DNA of 64,000 nucleotides from a bacterium. Lineage in GTDB: Bacteria > 4484-113 > JAFGCY01. Under the pieces are notes generated by a model. The model was not told where the DNA came from and ran no database searches. It saw only the letters and a program-made list of their open reading frames with translations. Every line of letters starts with the position of its first letter. The stretch's first letter is position 1. The stretch lies in contig JADZFO010000040.1 in the NCBI GenBank assembly GCA_020849855.1, positions 124,001 through 188,000 of the forward strand, given 5' to 3'. The position numbers and the translations under genes are program-made. Shown in pieces: positions 17,956-25,467 of this stretch.

Positions 17956-18813
17956 ATGCTCAAGCAGACTCACAACCTGGAGCTGGTGCTTAGCACCTTC
18001 GCCAGCGACCCGGCGGCTGGCTTTACACTGCGCAACTCCTGCAGATGGCGCGACAAGGATGGCCGCGCTGCGATCCTGCTGGTCGACGACCCGGATAAGC
18101 CGACCATGCTCGCCGCCCACAATGACTCAACCTTCATGCTCAGGGCCGGCAGCTATGCCGACTATCTGCGCCTGATGGGCCATCTGCTCCGCGGCGAGGT
18201 CCAGCAGGACGAAGGCTGGCCCGATCCGGCCCTGGCGGCCGCCTGGAAGCACCGCGAGGGCAGGGGGCCATACCTGTTTCTGGATTCCTGCCCGGTCGAT
18301 TCCTTTCGCGCCGGCATTGAAGCCGGCTTTGTGCCTGCCCTCCCGGAGGACAGCACTGAGCCCGATTTCACCGGCGCGCACATCCTTTACTGGCTGGGGC
18401 GGCCGCAACTCAGCAACCATATCAAGCATTCCTGCCGACTCGGCCGCGGCATGGAACTCTTTGAGCTGCTGCGCCAGGGCGTCGGCTATGACCCCGAAGG
18501 CGGCTATGTCCGGGCCTGCCTGAACGCCGGCCCCAGCTTCGTCTGCGAGGTCAACGGCGAGCCGGTCAGCTGGAGCTGCACGCACCTCAACGGCAGCATG
18601 GGCATGATCTACACGCCGGAAAAGCACCGCCGCCAGGGCTATGGCACCAGCCTCTCTGCCTTCCAGATTGACCACATGCTGGCCCGGGACGGAATCGCCC
18701 AGTGCCACGTGGTCGAGACCAACACGGCCAGCCTCGGCATGCTTGCCGGCCTCGGCGCTAGGATCAGCAACGACCACAAGGTTCTCTGGCGCGTCCTGCG
18801 CTGGCCCTCCTAG
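17956..18813 (+). CDS. GNAT-family N-acetyltransferase (FR47-like)
   Basis: 285 residues. The C-terminal third carries the acetyl-CoA site: EVNGEPVSWSCTHLNGSMGM, then YTPEKHRRQGYGTSLSAFQI (motif A with R/QxxGxG/S), and VVETNTASLGMLAGLGA. The N-terminal half is a degenerate GNAT-like lobe of unknown role. ATG 17956 follows the previous gene by 8 bases. Substrate unknown. The stop codon is followed immediately by a dense palindrome cluster. Confidence 0.78.
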   Translation: MLKQTHNLELVLSTFASDPAAGFTLRNSCRWRDKDGRAAILLVDDPDKPTMLAAHNDSTFMLRAGSYADYLRLMGHLLRGEVQQDEGWPDPALAAAWKHREGRGPYLFLDSCPVDSFRAGIEAGFVPALPEDSTEPDFTGAHILYWLGRPQLSNHIKHSCRLGRGMELFELLRQGVGYDPEGGYVRACLNAGPSFVCEVNGEPVSWSCTHLNGSMGMIYTPEKHRRQGYGTSLSAFQIDHMLARDGIAQCHVVETNTASLGMLAGLGARISNDHKVLWRVLRWPS

Positions 18814-18815
18814 CT

Positions 18816-19318
18816 GGAAGCGCCGGCTTTAGCCGGCCTCTTCACTGGGAGCGCCGGCTTTAGCCGGCCTCTTAATTGGAGCGCGGGACAGTGTCCCGTA
18901 TTTCTCGGAGCGCCGAGTTGCACTCGGTATTCTTCACTGGGAGCGCAGACTTTAGTCTGCATTCTTTAACCGAATTCAGCCGCCATCTTTCCCGTAGGGG
19001 TGGGGCTTGTCCCCACCCATCCCAGGGCATGCCGCGCGCTCCCGTCCTGTTCCATGCTTCTGAGCTTCGGCGTTGAAATCCGGCTTACCACCAAAACACA
19101 AAATCACAAAGAAAGCCAAGCCCGTCCCTTGCTGCGCCAGCCACTGTCTGGCCCACGTGGCCCCGTACGGCAGTGCGGGGGGGCTTTGCCCGCATTGCCA
19201 TGCGGGCCCACAGCCGCCGCGCCGTCCTTCGCCTCGGAACGCCGGCAGCATGCCGGCCTCTTGTCGGAGCGCAGACCTTAGTCTGCATCTTCAATTGGAG
19301 CGCGGACACCCTGTCCGC
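18816..19318 (+). repeat. Dense cluster of REP-like palindromes with varied stems
   Basis: At least nine elements in 500 bases and no gene. GGAG (or GGAAG) foot copies with stem CCGGCT/AGCCGG at 18816-18838 and 18848-18869; CGGGACA/TGTCCCG at 18878-18898; CCGAGT/ACTCGG at 18907-18928; CAGACT/AGTCTG at 18940-18960 and 19266-19286; CGGACA/TGTCCG at 19297-19318; a GTAG-foot copy with GTGGGG/CCCCAC at 18994-19018; and GCCGGCA/TGCCGGC at 19238-19257. A larger compound element fills 19127-19213. Confidence 0.85.
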
Positions 19319-19353
19319 ATCCCTCTCTCCCCGCTGCGTTACAATCGCTCCAG

Positions 19354-20634
19354 ATGCCCACCTCCCAGCTCAGCCGGCAGCTTTTCTCCGCAGGCCGCTT
19401 CAGCTTCATCGGCACCGTCGCCGCGACAGACATGAGCCGCGCCACCGACAGCCGCGAAGCCGGCCGCGTCGGCATCTTCGGCAGCGCGCTGAGCTATGGC
19501 GGATCATATGGGCGAGTAACCAATGAGGCCATTGGCAGGGACGTGAACCCGCTGGGGAGAGGAGGCGGCCAGGCGTTAGTTGGCGGGATGGTCAATGGCA
19601 ACAGGATCGCACCCTTCCTGCCCGCAACCTCTTACACGGGCGGCAGACAAGGAAACTGTATCAACAACGGTTGTGCCAACTGCGGCGGGGGAGTCGGATG
19701 GGGAGGCGTTAGTCACAGTTCAGGAGGTGCTATTGGAGGCGGATGCTGCGGCTGCGATTCTTATGAGTGCAGTAATCTTGTGTTCCTGAAGGAAGAGAAG
19801 GACTTGTGCATGAGTGGGCTCAGTCACTTGGAATGCTGCAACAAGATCGCTAAGGGGTGTGACTGCCAGGGCGACATGTTCAAAGACAACTGCATGTGCT
19901 GGGAGCTGCAAGGCTGTGCGATCTACGGCGGCACCTGCATGCCACCGAGGGGCTCAATCTGCAACTGCATCGAGAGTGATGCGAAGCCGGGCTCAGGAAG
20001 CGGAAAGGAGAAGAAGTTCATCGGACCAATCGAGGGAAGAGGCATTGCATCCCCGCCTGGGAGTGGAACAATAGCTGTGATCCTGTTTGGTGGCGAACTT
20101 GATTGTGTGACAAATGTTAATCCATTAAAAGGGGATGTGTCACGATATGTAATGCAAGGACTACTCAAAGCGCAAGAGTGCCTCAACGCGAGAATCGCAC
20201 AGCTAGAGGGGAAATCAAACATAACAATGGATGAGCGAAGCTACCTAAACACTTTAAAGTGTGTTCAATCTCAACTTTATGGAAGCTCCGATCTCAGCAG
20301 ATTCCAATACGGCGGATGTTGTTGCTATTTCAATTCATTTGGGGTAAAGCCTCCTCTAAACCAGGGACTTTTTTGTTGTGGATCCGCAAGATGGATGAAG
20401 AACTGCCTTACAGGAAAGATCTTGATCTGTCCTTTTCTTGCGAACATATTTGGTGGAACAAATGATGTTTATACTTCCCATGACAGAGATTGCATGTTTG
20501 CTGGTGCTCTATTGCATGAGTTTGGCCATTCCTGCGGCCTATCCCATTCGGGTCCATTAAGTGCTGATGCATTAGCAGCTGATCTGCTAAACTGTTGCGA
20601 TTGTGGCTTGATAAGCCTGGAGTTTTTCTCATGA
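19354..20634 (+). CDS. Cysteine-rich HExxHxxGxxH protein, candidate secreted metallopeptidase or toxin
   Basis: 426 residues with more than 30 cysteines (e.g. GGGCCGCDSYECSN, GGCCCYFNS, NCCDCG) and a zinc-protease motif LLHEFGHSCGLSHSG near the C-terminus (about 388-400). A metzincin would need a Met-turn after this motif; only about 25 residues follow and none fits, so the fold is uncertain. The first 55 codons are GC-rich like the host, the rest much AT-richer, suggesting acquired DNA or a chimera. No clear signal peptide. TACAAT lies 8 bases before ATG 19354. Its stop overlaps the start of a lipoprotein gene, and Rhs remnants follow, so an orphan toxin-like module is plausible but unproven. 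Confidence 0.7.
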   Translation: MPTSQLSRQLFSAGRFSFIGTVAATDMSRATDSREAGRVGIFGSALSYGGSYGRVTNEAIGRDVNPLGRGGGQALVGGMVNGNRIAPFLPATSYTGGRQGNCINNGCANCGGGVGWGGVSHSSGGAIGGGCCGCDSYECSNLVFLKEEKDLCMSGLSHLECCNKIAKGCDCQGDMFKDNCMCWELQGCAIYGGTCMPPRGSICNCIESDAKPGSGSGKEKKFIGPIEGRGIASPPGSGTIAVILFGGELDCVTNVNPLKGDVSRYVMQGLLKAQECLNARIAQLEGKSNITMDERSYLNTLKCVQSQLYGSSDLSRFQYGGCCCYFNSFGVKPPLNQGLFCCGSARWMKNCLTGKILICPFLANIFGGTNDVYTSHDRDCMFAGALLHEFGHSCGLSHSGPLSADALAADLLNCCDCGLISLEFFS

Positions 20635-21140
20635 TTGTATTCCGAAAGATACAATTGCACGGTGTCATGATTGCGCTGTTGTTAACATTTTTGCTATCTT
20701 GCACAGAATCCTTGCCTTCATTGGTTGGGGCGCAAAATAAGGGATCTACTCTGTTAGTCACAACTAAAAGAGGTACTAGTTTGAATGGGTTTAAACTAAC
20801 CACTATCTTTGTTGTCTCTGCTGATTCCTTAGATTCGGCAGACAGTATTGGAAATTGTATACTGAACGCTTGGAAGAATGATACGCCGATCCCATCTACC
20901 TGCCGTAGAGAACACATAATTGACGTCATTGAAAATACAAGTACTGCTCGTGGTAGAATGGAGCCATGGTTGAACACTCAAGGAATATTGGTTACCTCAT
21001 CAGATTGGCGAATTGATTCAGCTCATGTTACAAGCGCGATATCAGTTCCACTAAAGGCACCAACAGCTACATCAGCCTCTCAACTGTACTGTGTAGGTGT
21101 ATTTTCAGGTGGTTATGTGCTAACAGTCAGTATAGAATAG
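20631..21140 (+). CDS. Small lipoprotein overlapping the HExxH gene, possible immunity or inhibitor protein
   Basis: 169 residues with lipoprotein signal VMIALLLTFLLSC (lipobox LLSC) and a Thr/Ser-rich beta-type domain with three more cysteines. ATG 20631 overlaps the stop of the HExxH gene (ATGA), indicating coupled translation. AT-rich like its partner. A periplasmic membrane-anchored partner beside a putative secreted peptidase would suit an inhibitor, but I recognise no family and this role is inferred from arrangement only. Confidence 0.6.
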   Translation: MIVFRKIQLHGVMIALLLTFLLSCTESLPSLVGAQNKGSTLLVTTKRGTSLNGFKLTTIFVVSADSLDSADSIGNCILNAWKNDTPIPSTCRREHIIDVIENTSTARGRMEPWLNTQGILVTSSDWRIDSAHVTSAISVPLKAPTATSASQLYCVGVFSGGYVLTVSIE

Positions 21141-21192
21141 AGATGCCGGCGCTTGCCTTGCCGAGTGAGTTAGCTATAGTATAGTCTAAGAA

Positions 21193-21652
21193 TCGACGAC
21201 TGTTCTTCACAAACGGGCGGGTACTGACCATGGACAATGGCCGCAACCTGACGACGGTTGACGGCCGCGGCAACACCTGGAGCAATTCCTGGGACGCCAT
21301 GGGCCGGCGGCTGACCCTGGTGACGCCCAACCCCGGCGGCGGGGCCTTCACGCACTCCATGTACTACGACGGCAATGGCAACATCACCAAGACGACGGAC
21401 TTCAAGGCTGTCTCACACTACTACGCCTACGACATGCTCAACCGCATGACCGGCCACGGCAGCAACAGCTCCGCTAACGACGAAACCTACACCTTCAGCT
21501 GCTGCAGCAAGCTGACGGTCTACACTGATGCCCAGGGCACCTCGGATCCTCCAGTACGACCAACTCAACCGCCTGCTCAGCCCTGAAGACAGCAATGGCA
21601 ATACTGTCAACTACGCCTTTGACGCCATGGGACGGACGCAGCGCGGCCCTGT
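21193..21652 (+). pseudogene. Rhs/YD-repeat gene remnant, frameshifted and truncated
   Basis: YD-type repeats are plain: SWDAMGRRLTLVTPNPGG, YYDGNGNITKTTDF, YAYDMLNRMTGHG, then after a +1 shift near 21535-21545, LQYDQLNRLLSPEDSNGNTV and YAFDAMGRTQ. Only about 150 residues of what is normally a protein of more than 1000 remain. The reading breaks off where compound palindromes begin. GC content returns to the host level here, unlike the two genes before it. Probably the relic of a larger Rhs locus that once included the neighbouring module. Confidence 0.8.
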
Positions 21653-21661
21653 CCGCCGTCA

Positions 21662-22061
21662 CTTGCTCCGCCAGCCACTGTCTCGCTCATGTGGCCCCGC
21701 ACGGCAGTGCGGGGGCTTTGCCCGCATGGCCATGCACGGGCTGGCCCATGTGGCCCCGCACGGCAGTGCGGGGGTCTTTGCCCGCATTGCCATGCGGGCC
21801 CACAGCCGGAGCGCCAGCCATGGGCTGGCGTCTGAAGATGCGGACGGGAGCGTCCGCGGTCCAGCCTCAGCGCCGTCCTTGGCCTCGGAACGCCGGCAGC
21901 ATGCCGGCCTCCTGTCGGAACGCCGGCTTTAGCCGGCATCCCTTCCCGCAGGGGCCGTACATCTTCGGCCAGTCCCTTGCTGCGCCAGCCATGGGCTGGC
22001 CCATTTGCCCCCGCACGGCAGTGCGGGGGTGCTTTGCCCGCATTGCCATGCGGGCCCACAG
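21662..22061 (+). repeat. Copies of an about 85-bp compound palindromic element
   Basis: Shared core CGGCAGTGCGGGGG, CTTTGCCCGCATTGCCATGC and GGGCCCACAG, usually preceded by CTTGCTGCGCCAGCCA and GTGGCCCCGCA. Copies at 21662-21735, 21743-21805 and 21974-22061, with another at 19127-19213. Short GGAG-foot palindromes are interspersed (for example around 21807-21830 and 21917-21935). Shadow frames cross it but none looks coding. Confidence 0.75.
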
Positions 22062-22139
22062 TTGGAGCGCCAGACTCTGTCTGGCGCTCCCATCCCGGTT
22101 CCAGCGATTGGTGCTTTTGTGTTTTTGTGGTAGACACAC

Positions 22140-22257
22140 CAGGTTCGTTGTGGTCTCATCAGGTTCATGGTGCTCACATCAGGTTTGCGGTAGACACATA
22201 AAGTTCGTGGTGCACATATCCGGTTCGCGTGCAATATCTGGTTCGTTGAAGACCCAT
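22140..22257 (+). repeat. Degenerate 20-bp tandem repeat, six units
   Basis: Successive units start CAGGTTCG, CAGGTTCA, CAGGTTTG, AAAGTTCG, CCGGTTCG and CTGGTTCG at 22140, 22160, 22180, 22200, 22220 and 22238. Spacing is 20 bases except one unit of 18. Units diverge but keep NNGGTTYG and a CAT-like end. Confidence 0.75.
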
Positions 22258-22641
22258 CATCTGAGTCTTGTCACCGATGCAACATAATATACCTTATGCG
22301 ACATTCGTGCGCTGCAAAGCACATTTACACGCGGCATCTGGCGCGCCGGCTTCAGCCGGCTTCTACCTGATCGCCCCGCTCGGCCCAGCATCACATCCGC
22401 TTAGCGATCTCCATCAGGCTCCAGGCACTCAGCCGCCAAAGCTCTGCGCTCTGATCAGCCCCTGCTCAAAGTTCTCAATCAGGCACTTACAGGATGCTGC
22501 TGCGCTTTCAGGCTGCAGCGCCCTGGCGCAGACTGGCATCACTTTGGATAATGCGGTTACATTCTGTGCTGTTATCTTGTGATCTACTTTGCTCTGTGTT
22601 AGCATCTACCGCACAGAATACTATACACAGGAGCTGCTTTC
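22258..22641. other. Non-coding stretch before the helical-protein gene
   Basis: About 380 bases with no convincing ORF. One CCGGCTTCAGCCGG palindrome lies at about 22346-22361. The end contains AGGAG (22631-22635), the ribosome-binding site of the next gene. Nothing else recognised. Confidence 0.5.
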
Positions 22642-23448
22642 ATGCCTGATCAGCCTGCTGACCGCGCGCAATACCTGCGCGACCTTTACGGCGGCCCAGC
22701 CGCCGCGGCCCTGCTCTGGGGCATGCTCTTCACCGGCCGCGTCGATCCCGATGTCCTGGCCATCATCGGTCTCAAGGAGGTCGATGCGGAGCTGGTCCGC
22801 GAGGTCTACAGTGAGCGCCTCAAGCGCATGCAGATGGAGCTGAAGCTGGGCGATCTGCCCCTGAGCTGCCTGGCGCGCCTGGCGCGCAGTCTGGCCGGCA
22901 GCCTGCTGGCCGAGGCCCAGTACACCCGGGATCCCAAGCTTCTGCGGGCGGCCAGTACGGCCCTGGCGCGGCTGCCGGACTGGAGCCGCGAGCCGGAGCT
23001 GTATGAAATGGAGCTGGAGGCCCGTACAGCGCTCGCCGCAGCGCGGATTGAGGACGCCAACCTGCGCCGCGAGGAAAGCCGCGGCCGCCGCCTGCGCCTG
23101 AAGCTGCTCAATGACCGCCTAGCCGCGGAGTGCGCCGAAATGGAAGGCGCCGATGGCGCCGGCCCGGTCAGCGCCGAGGCTGAGGCCCTGCTGGAAGCCC
23201 AGGCCCGCCTGCTGGAGGCGCCCGCTTTGGCCCCGCAGGTTCCGGCCCAGGCACTGGCGCAGCAGTCCGCTGCGGCCCCGGCGCCCAGCGCGGAAACGAC
23301 AACGCAAAGTTCAGCGGAAGAAATGCAATGCCTGGATTCCGGTGCTTTTTCGCCCTCCAAGGTTAAAAACGTAGCGCAGGAGGCGGCCGCAGGCCCGGAT
23401 TCGCGGCCCCAGGCGCCGGCAAAGCCTGCCCGGGCCGCCGCTTCATAG
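22642..23448 (+). CDS. Helical protein of unknown function
   Basis: 268 residues. Residues 1-75 are a compact helical region (LRDLYGGPAAAALLWGMLFT, VDPDVLAIIGLKEVDAELV), 75-175 a long charged helix or coiled coil (RREESRGRRLRLKLLNDRL), and the remainder an Ala/Pro-rich tail with two cysteines or fewer. No signal peptide or membrane segment. AGGAG lies 6 bases before ATG 22642. The front part vaguely recalls small DNA-binding or terminase-small-subunit proteins but this is too weak to assign. Confidence 0.65.
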   Translation: MPDQPADRAQYLRDLYGGPAAAALLWGMLFTGRVDPDVLAIIGLKEVDAELVREVYSERLKRMQMELKLGDLPLSCLARLARSLAGSLLAEAQYTRDPKLLRAASTALARLPDWSREPELYEMELEARTALAAARIEDANLRREESRGRRLRLKLLNDRLAAECAEMEGADGAGPVSAEAEALLEAQARLLEAPALAPQVPAQALAQQSAAAPAPSAETTTQSSAEEMQCLDSGAFSPSKVKNVAQEAAAGPDSRPQAPAKPARAAAS

Positions 23449-23646
23449 CCCCCCGGTCCTGCTGCCTCAGCCCTTCCTGCGGCTCTTGTCAGCAAAGTTT
23501 GGACAGCTGCAGGCCCGCGCAGCTTTCGGGCTGCCGGCCTGAGCGCTATTGCGAATGCTGCAATTGGGTCAAGTCATGGTAAAATCGCGCGTCAGCCGGA
23601 GCGCTGATCGGCGGACGAATTCAGGGGTTGAGACAGAGGGTTGAAC

Positions 23647-24711
23647 ATGTCTGGGTACTATCCAGAGTCTTATCTGCGCAAACGCCAGCGTGAACAGGGT
23701 GTGCGACGCGTAATCATCGGTGTTGCCGTCCTTGTGATTCTGGCCGTTGTTGGTATTCCCATCAGCATCTTCGCGGTCCAGCACTTTGCCGCGCTCAAGG
23801 CCGGCACGGACGCGCCGGCACTGGCGCGCGAGAAGCAGGAGCTGGAGCAGCAAAGCAAGATCGAGAACCTGCCGGACCAGCAGTGGGCCGTGCAGGCCGG
23901 CCTGGGTGCCGCGGGCAAGGACACAGCTGCCCCGCAGCTGGACGAGCTGGACTACGCCGCCTCCTTCCCGCAGCTTTCCGTGGGCCTCGAGGCCGTGTCG
24001 GCACCGGCGGATGCGGCCGGCACAGAGCAGCCCGGCCAGGAAACCGCCGGCATCAGCGACCCTGCCCTGCTGCCCCCGGCAGAGGTCGCGGCCACTGGCT
24101 CCGGCGTGGACCCGGACCCGGTGACTGACCTCAGCGGCGCCAGGGACGCGGCGGGTGCAGCCGTGGCCGACAGCAGCTCGATGGCGGATAAGTACCAGCG
24201 CGTCGACCCGCAGCAGGCTGCCGACAAGACTGCGGCGGACAGGACAGCGGCGGACAAGGCGACTGCTGACAAGGTGGCCAAGGACAAGGCGGCCAAGGAC
24301 AAAGCGGCGAAGGACAAGGCCGCCAAGGATAAAGCCGCCAAGGATAAAGCTGCCAAGGACAAGGCCGCTAAGGAAAAGGCCCGCGAGGAAGAGCGCAAGC
24401 GCGCCGAAGCCGAGGCCAAAAAGAAGGACAAGACTGAGGACAAGGACAGCCAGGACAAGCCTGCCAAGCCGCGCGCCGGTGAGGCCTCCATCCTGCTGGT
24501 CTATGGCGGCTCCTTCCACACGGAGGAGGATGCCAAGAAGGCCAAGAGCAGCCTGTCCAACATCGGCCTCTCCGGCACCGTGATCAGTGATGAGGTCGGG
24601 CACCGCCTGCTGATCATGCAGACCGAGGACCTGGCCAGCGCCAACGCGCTGATCAAGAAGCTGCACGACAGCGGCTTCGGATCAGCCTATATGACCCGTA
24701 AGCGCAAGTAG
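23647..24711 (+). CDS. SPOR-domain membrane protein with KDKAA repeats
   Basis: 354 residues: short cytoplasmic start, one membrane helix (VIIGVAVLVILAVVGIPISI), a Pro/Ala/Asp periplasmic region, a TolA-like run of about seven KDKAA repeats (24279-24377, 15-bp units in DNA), and a C-terminal SPOR domain (ILLVYGGSFHTEEDAKKAKS to DSGFGSAYMTRK). SPOR domains bind denuded glycan strands at the division septum, so the protein probably spans the periplasm to the septal wall. ATG 23647 is chosen over TTG 23641 for its spacing from AGAGGG. A terminator follows at 24737. Confidence 0.85.
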   Translation: MSGYYPESYLRKRQREQGVRRVIIGVAVLVILAVVGIPISIFAVQHFAALKAGTDAPALAREKQELEQQSKIENLPDQQWAVQAGLGAAGKDTAAPQLDELDYAASFPQLSVGLEAVSAPADAAGTEQPGQETAGISDPALLPPAEVAATGSGVDPDPVTDLSGARDAAGAAVADSSSMADKYQRVDPQQAADKTAADRTAADKATADKVAKDKAAKDKAAKDKAAKDKAAKDKAAKDKAAKEKAREEERKRAEAEAKKKDKTEDKDSQDKPAKPRAGEASILLVYGGSFHTEEDAKKAKSSLSNIGLSGTVISDEVGHRLLIMQTEDLASANALIKKLHDSGFGSAYMTRKRK

Positions 24712-24736
24712 CCGCCCGCCCGGAACTGAAGCAAGG

Positions 24737-24772
24737 TGGCCCTGTCAGCCTGCGGGCGGCAGGGCCATTTTT
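24737..24772 (+). terminator. Factor-independent terminator of the SPOR gene
   Basis: Stem TGGCCCTG/CAGGGCCA with a GC-rich loop followed by TTTTT. The convergent thiE-like gene ends at 24745 inside this hairpin, so the stem also codes its last residues (ALPPAG). Confidence 0.8.
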
Positions 24773-25461
24773 ATGCGGCTGCGCATGGACCAGCAGGCCG
24801 AGGCCGGCTCGTCCGTGGCCTGCAGGGCCCGGATCGCGGCGACCTGGCGCGCGCCGGCCGCCAGCAGCTCATCCAGGTTCTGGAAGTCGATGCCGCCGAT
24901 GCAGACCAGCGGCCCGGGCAGGCCGGCAGAGCTGGCCTCGCGCACGGCTTCGAGGCCCAGTGGCGGGCCATAGGAGGCTTTGGAAGGGGTGTGGAAGACC
25001 GGCCCCAGGAAGACATAGTCCGCGCCGGCGGCGAAGGCCGCCCTGGCCTCGGCCAGGCTGTGGCTGGACCAGCCCAGCGCGATCCCCTGCCCTGCCAGCT
25101 CGCGGGCGGCGGCAAGGCTGATGTCCCCGCGGCCCAGTTGCAGGCCCTCGGCGCCCAGATGCACAGCCAGGGCCGCGTGATGGCTCATGACAAAGGGACA
25201 GCCCATCTCAAGGCAGATCTCGCGGACCTCGCGGGCCAGGGCATAGACCTGCTCCGCGCTCTGGGTCTTCAGGCGGCAGAGCACGGCATCCACGCCGCCC
25301 ATGATGGCCAGGCGGGTGACTTCCGGCAGGCTGCGCGGCTGCGCGGCCTCCTCGTCCAGCACCAGCCACAGCAGGGCCTCGCGGTACCAGTCGGCTGTGA
25401 TGCGGCGCGGGAACTCGCGCTCGGAGCTCTCGTAGTCATAGCCGGGGGGCGGCTGGCGCAC
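24745..25461 (-). CDS. ThiE/TenI-family thiamine-phosphate synthase-like protein
   Basis: 238-residue TIM barrel. Family motifs include GADYVFLGPVFHTPSK (phosphate loop), PLVCIGGID, and HHAALAVHLGAEGLQLG, which matches the ThiE/TenI active-site strand. The N-terminus has an extra 30 residues. Starts 6 bases after the thioredoxin gene stop, so both are on one transcript. Whether it makes thiamine phosphate or is a TenI-like isomerase cannot be told; no other thi gene is nearby. Confidence 0.8.
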   Translation of the reverse strand: MRQPPPGYDYESSEREFPRRITADWYREALLWLVLDEEAAQPRSLPEVTRLAIMGGVDAVLCRLKTQSAEQVYALAREVREICLEMGCPFVMSHHAALAVHLGAEGLQLGRGDISLAAARELAGQGIALGWSSHSLAEARAAFAAGADYVFLGPVFHTPSKASYGPPLGLEAVREASSAGLPGPLVCIGGIDFQNLDELLAAGARQVAAIRALQATDEPASACWSMRSRIKMALPPAG

Positions 25462-25467
25462 GGCGGC

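Noticed and set aside
19000-19309. Several short frames between the GNAT and HExxH genes
   Set aside because: Translations of palindromic repeats with no start signals or codon bias.
18816-19318. CRISPR array
   Set aside because: Repeats are self-complementary, differ in stem and lack spacers of constant length; no cas genes nearby.
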